DNA from: an uncultured Actinomycetes bacterium | GTDB lineage: Bacteria > Actinomycetota > Thermoleophilia > Solirubrobacterales > 70-9 | DNA length: 7,330 nucleotides | Reading direction: 5' to 3' | Assembly (NCBI GenBank): GCA_946886425.1 | Contig: CAMPIP010000115.1 | Location: 1 to 7,330 of the forward strand | In this document: positions 5,128 through 7,330 of the stretch, piece after piece | Layout: each line of letters opens with the position of its first letter | How positions within the stretch are numbered: the first letter of the stretch is position 1 | Notes under the pieces: model-generated | What the model was told of the DNA's origin: nothing | Seen by the model: the letters and a program-made list of their open reading frames with translations, nothing else | Database searches by the model: none | Program-made: the position numbers and the translations under genes

Positions 5128-6159
5128 ATGCAGGAGCTCCCGACGATCCAACCTACTTTCGCCCCGGAGCTGTCCGCGGAGGAGATCGCCGATCTCAGCG
5201 ACGAGATCCGCGCGCTCGCGGCCGAGCGCGACGCGGTCATCCTCGCCCACAACTACGAGCTGCCGGAGATCCAGGACCTCGCCAACTACCGCGGCGACTC
5301 GCTCGGCCTCTCCCGCCAGGCGGCGGCCACCGACGCCGAGGCGATCGCCTTCTGCGGCGTCCACTTCATGGCCGAGACCGCCTCGATCCTCTCGCCCGAG
5401 AAGACCGTCCTGATCCCCGACCTCGACGCCGGCTGCTCGCTGGCCGACTCGATCGACGCCGACCAGCTGCGCGCCTGGAAGGCCGAGCACCCCGGCGCCC
5501 TGGTGGTGATGTACGTCAACACCTCGGCCGAGGTGAAGGCGGAGACCGACTACTGCTGCACCTCCTCCAACGCGGTCAAGGTGGTCGAGCACATCTGGGC
5601 CGAGCACGGGGCCGACACGGAGATCCTCTTCGGCCCGGACATGTGGCTGGGCGCCTTCGTCGAGCGCGAGACCGGTCTCCGCGAGGACCCCGAGCGGCGC
5701 GCCCGCTTTCACATCTGGGACGGCGAGTGCCACGTCCACGCCGGGATCCGGCCCGACGACATCGCCCGGACCCGCGCCGAACACCCCGAGGCCGAGTTCC
5801 TGATCCACCCCGAGTGCGGCTGCTCGACCCAGGCGATGGAGTACGTCGCCGCCGGCGAAATCGAGTCCGAGGGCGTCCACATGCTCTCCACCTCGGGGAT
5901 GCAGCAGCACGTCGAAGCCAACCCCGATGGCAGCTTCATCGTCGCCACCGAGAACGGGATGCTCTACCCGCTGCAGCAGGCGGCGCCCCGGGCCAACCTC
6001 ACCGAGGCCAACCGGATGGCGTACTGCAAATACATGAAGATGATCACGCTGCCGAAGCTGCGCGACTCCCTGCGCGAGATGAAGTTCGAGGTCAGCGTCC
6101 CGGCCGCGGTGGCCGAGCGGGCGCGGATCCCGATCGAGCGCATGGTCGCGATCGGCTAG
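5128..6159 (+). CDS. nadA: Quinolinate synthase (NadA), [4Fe-4S] enzyme
   Basis: NadA condenses iminoaspartate with dihydroxyacetone phosphate to quinolinate, the substrate of NadC. The protein has 343 residues, the usual length. The three cluster ligands expected from E. coli NadA (Cys113, Cys200, Cys297) align with Cys103 (AGCSLADS), Cys201 (DGECHVH) and Cys300 (MAYCKYM). Other family signatures are LAHNYELPEIQD (39-50), FCGVHFMAETA (75-85), MYVNTSAEVKAETD (128-141), CCTSSNAVKVVE (143-154), GPDMWLG (169-175), HPECGCS (227-233) and ATENGMLY (273-280). All three domains of the pseudo-threefold fold appear complete. A strong purine-rich ribosome-binding site fixes the ATG. The gene stands alone on the plus strand, divergent from the glycosylase and separated by it from nadC, rather than in a nadA-nadB-nadC operon. 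Its TAG overlaps the stop of the convergent response regulator. The partner L-aspartate oxidase or dehydrogenase must lie elsewhere. Confidence 0.97.
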   Translation: MQELPTIQPTFAPELSAEEIADLSDEIRALAAERDAVILAHNYELPEIQDLANYRGDSLGLSRQAAATDAEAIAFCGVHFMAETASILSPEKTVLIPDLDAGCSLADSIDADQLRAWKAEHPGALVVMYVNTSAEVKAETDYCCTSSNAVKVVEHIWAEHGADTEILFGPDMWLGAFVERETGLREDPERRARFHIWDGECHVHAGIRPDDIARTRAEHPEAEFLIHPECGCSTQAMEYVAAGEIESEGVHMLSTSGMQQHVEANPDGSFIVATENGMLYPLQQAAPRANLTEANRMAYCKYMKMITLPKLRDSLREMKFEVSVPAAVAERARIPIERMVAIG

Positions 6160-6836
6160 GCCGCGCCGGCGTCGTCCTCCTCGCCGGCCCGGACCAGCCC
6201 CGCCTCGTAGGCGAGCACGACCGCCTGGACCCGGTCGCGGAGGCCGAGCTTGGCGAGGACGCGGCTGACGTGCGTCTTGACCGTCCCCTCGCTGATGAAG
6301 AGGGCGGCGGCGATCTCGGCGTTGGAGCGGCCGCGGGCGAGCAGGCGCAGCACTTCCAGCTCGCGCTCGGTCAGCTCCTCCAGCTCCGGCGGCGGACCCT
6401 CGCCAGAGCGCGGGGCACTGACGTAGCGCTCGACCAGGCGGCGCGTGATCGTCGGCCCCAGCAGGGTTTCGCCGCGGGAGACGGCGCGCACCGCCGCCAC
6501 CAGCCGCTCCGGCGGCGCGTTCTTGAGCAGGAAGCCGCTGGCGCCGGCCTTCATCGCGTCGTAGACGTACTCGTCGAGGTCGAAGGTGGTGAGGATGAGG
6601 ATTCGCGGCGCCTCCGCGCCGGCGGCGACGATCCTGCGGGTGGCGCCGATCCCGTCGAGGCCGGGCATCCGCACGTCCATCAGCACCACGTCGGGGCGCC
6701 GCAGCCGCACCTTTTCGACCGCCTCGTGCCCGTCGGCCGCCTCGCCGACCACCTCGATCTCCGGGTGCACCTCGAGGATCATCCGCATGCCGCCCCGGAT
6801 CAGCGCCTGGTCATCGGCGATCAGGACCTCGATCAC
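6156..6836 (-). CDS. NarL/FixJ-type two-component response regulator
   Basis: The protein has 226 residues and is a DNA-binding transcription factor expected to be switched on by phosphorylation. The receiver domain (about 1-118) has the acidic pair Asp8/Asp9, phospho-acceptor Asp54 in LMDVRMPG, Thr83-Thr84 in the LTTF strand and Lys105 in FLLK. A linker (119-150) leads to a LuxR-type helix-turn-helix (about 151-216). It carries LTERELEVLRLLARGRSNAEIA followed by ISEGTVKTHVSRVLAKLGLRDR. The tail is acidic. The GTG start at 6836 overlaps the TGA of the upstream kinase as GTGA, so the pair is translationally coupled and should be cognate. The TAG stop overlaps the stop of nadA. The signal and target genes cannot be read from the sequence, and there is no evident link to NAD synthesis. 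Confidence 0.96.
   Translation of the reverse strand: MIEVLIADDQALIRGGMRMILEVHPEIEVVGEAADGHEAVEKVRLRRPDVVLMDVRMPGLDGIGATRRIVAAGAEAPRILILTTFDLDEYVYDAMKAGASGFLLKNAPPERLVAAVRAVSRGETLLGPTITRRLVERYVSAPRSGEGPPPELEELTERELEVLRLLARGRSNAEIAAALFISEGTVKTHVSRVLAKLGLRDRVQAVVLAYEAGLVRAGEEDDAGAA
6161..6192. terminator. GC-rich hairpin just after the nadA stop
   Basis: GCCGGCG (6165-6171) pairs perfectly with CGCCGGC (6182-6188) around 10 bases. After one mismatch, three more pairs extend the stem to 6161/6192. It begins 1 base after the nadA TAG and lies within the final codons of the opposing response regulator. No T-run follows, so termination is plausible but not proven. Confidence 0.35.
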
Positions 6837-7330
6837 TGTCGCCCCGCCCGCGGCAGCGAGGCGCGGACCCGGTAGCCGCCGCCGTCCTCTGGCCCGGTCG
6901 AGATCGTGCCGCCGTAGACGGCGACGCGCTCGCGCATCCCGATCAGGCCGTGGCCGAGTTCGCCGCCGCGCTCGCCGCCGGCCCCGTCGCCGGGGCCGCC
7001 GTCATCCCTGACCTCGACCTCGAGCCCGTCCCCGCGGTGGCGGACGACGACCGCGGCCTCGCCGCCGCCGGCGTGCTTGAGCGTGTTGGTGAGGGCCTCC
7101 TGGACGATCCGGTAGGCGGAGAGCTCGGCCCCGGGCGAGAGCCGGGTCCGCTCGGTGTCTCCCTCGACCCGCAGCGCCACCGCGAGCCCGGCGGCGCGCA
7201 TCTGCTCGGCCAACGCCTCCAGCGCCGCCAGGCCCGGCTGCGGACTGAGGCCGTCGCGGCCGCTGCCGGTGCGCAGCACGCCCAGCAGCCGCCGCAGCTC
7301 CTCGACCGCGTCGCGGGCGGTCTCCTGAAT
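6833..7330 (-). CDS. Sensor histidine kinase, NarL-partner type, 3' part only
   Basis: Only the last 165 residues are in the window; the frame is open to the edge, and the N-terminus and true start lie beyond 7330. The visible protein begins with the end of the dimerisation helix (ETARDAVEELRRLLGVLR), typical of HisKA_3 kinases just downstream of the phospho-acceptor His, which is therefore off the window. The ATP-binding GHKL domain follows: N-box AYRIVQEALTNTLKHA, G1 VRDDGGPG and G2 GHGLIGMRERVAVYGG. The chain stops shortly after the last strand, YRVRASLP. A GTG at 7279 is not a credible start because the helix continues upstream. The gene overlaps the response-regulator start by four bases. 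No sensor domain is visible, so the signal is unknown. Confidence 0.95.
   Translation of the reverse strand: MQETARDAVEELRRLLGVLRTGSGRDGLSPQPGLAALEALAEQMRAAGLAVALRVEGDTERTRLSPGAELSAYRIVQEALTNTLKHAGGGEAAVVVRHRGDGLEVEVRDDGGPGDGAGGERGGELGHGLIGMRERVAVYGGTISTGPEDGGGYRVRASLPRAGRQ

Noticed and set aside
5643..6875. 410-codon open frame on the plus strand across nadA and the response regulator
   Set aside because: It is a shifted frame of nadA followed by the antisense of the regulator. Its Arg/Ala/Pro-rich product is typical of spurious frames in very GC-rich DNA, and no domain is seen.

Overview
This window looks like an ordinary chromosomal segment of a very GC-rich actinobacterium. Sampled 60-base rows of the core genes are about 75-78% G+C. 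The gene set, the Glu/Cys-rich exported protein and the style of the Fpg/Nei glycosylase suggest Thermoleophilia/Solirubrobacterales. That placement is an inference from sequence style, not a search result. There are eight protein genes, one running off the right edge, and no stretch over 300 bases lacks a gene. I see no RNA genes, CRISPR array, transposase or integrase.

Left block (19-1725, minus strand): an ECF-type RNA polymerase sigma factor overlaps a DNA alkyl-transfer repair protein (Ogt/AGT family) by an ATGA junction. After a 46-base gap comes an exported acidic, cysteine-containing protein of unknown function. All three could be one transcript, ending at a hairpin over the last stop codon.

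Middle block (1726-4099, plus strand): a 470-residue AlbA_2/Schlafen-like protein with an ATPase-like domain and a C-terminal winged helix (COG2865 type) lies between the sigma factor and nadC. Its G+C is clearly lower (about 57-67% in sampled rows). A 12-base near-identical AT-rich element (CTACTTGyAATA) lies on each side of it, and a perfect 8-bp inverted repeat lies in the divergent promoter. It looks like a single-gene accessory insertion placed directly before nadC. NadC (quinolinate phosphoribosyltransferase) follows.

Right block (4096-7330): a divergent Fpg/Nei-family glycosylase (minus) meets nadC tail to tail. Its last roughly 27 codons are written inside a large G/C-rich hairpin that may also terminate nadC, and its zinc finger keeps only one of the two usual Cys pairs. 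nadA (quinolinate synthase, plus) follows. It meets, again tail to tail with overlapping stops, a NarL/LuxR response regulator whose partner histidine kinase (minus, partial) overlaps it by GTGA.

Functional themes: NadA makes quinolinate and NadC converts it to nicotinate mononucleotide. They bracket the glycosylase, and nadB is absent from the window. DNA-repair genes occur twice (Ogt and the Fpg/Nei protein). I did not find a convincing new multi-gene system. The points most worth following are the AlbA_2 gene with its flanking elements, the sigma-Ogt-exported protein unit, and the unusual glycosylase with its terminator-encoded tail.
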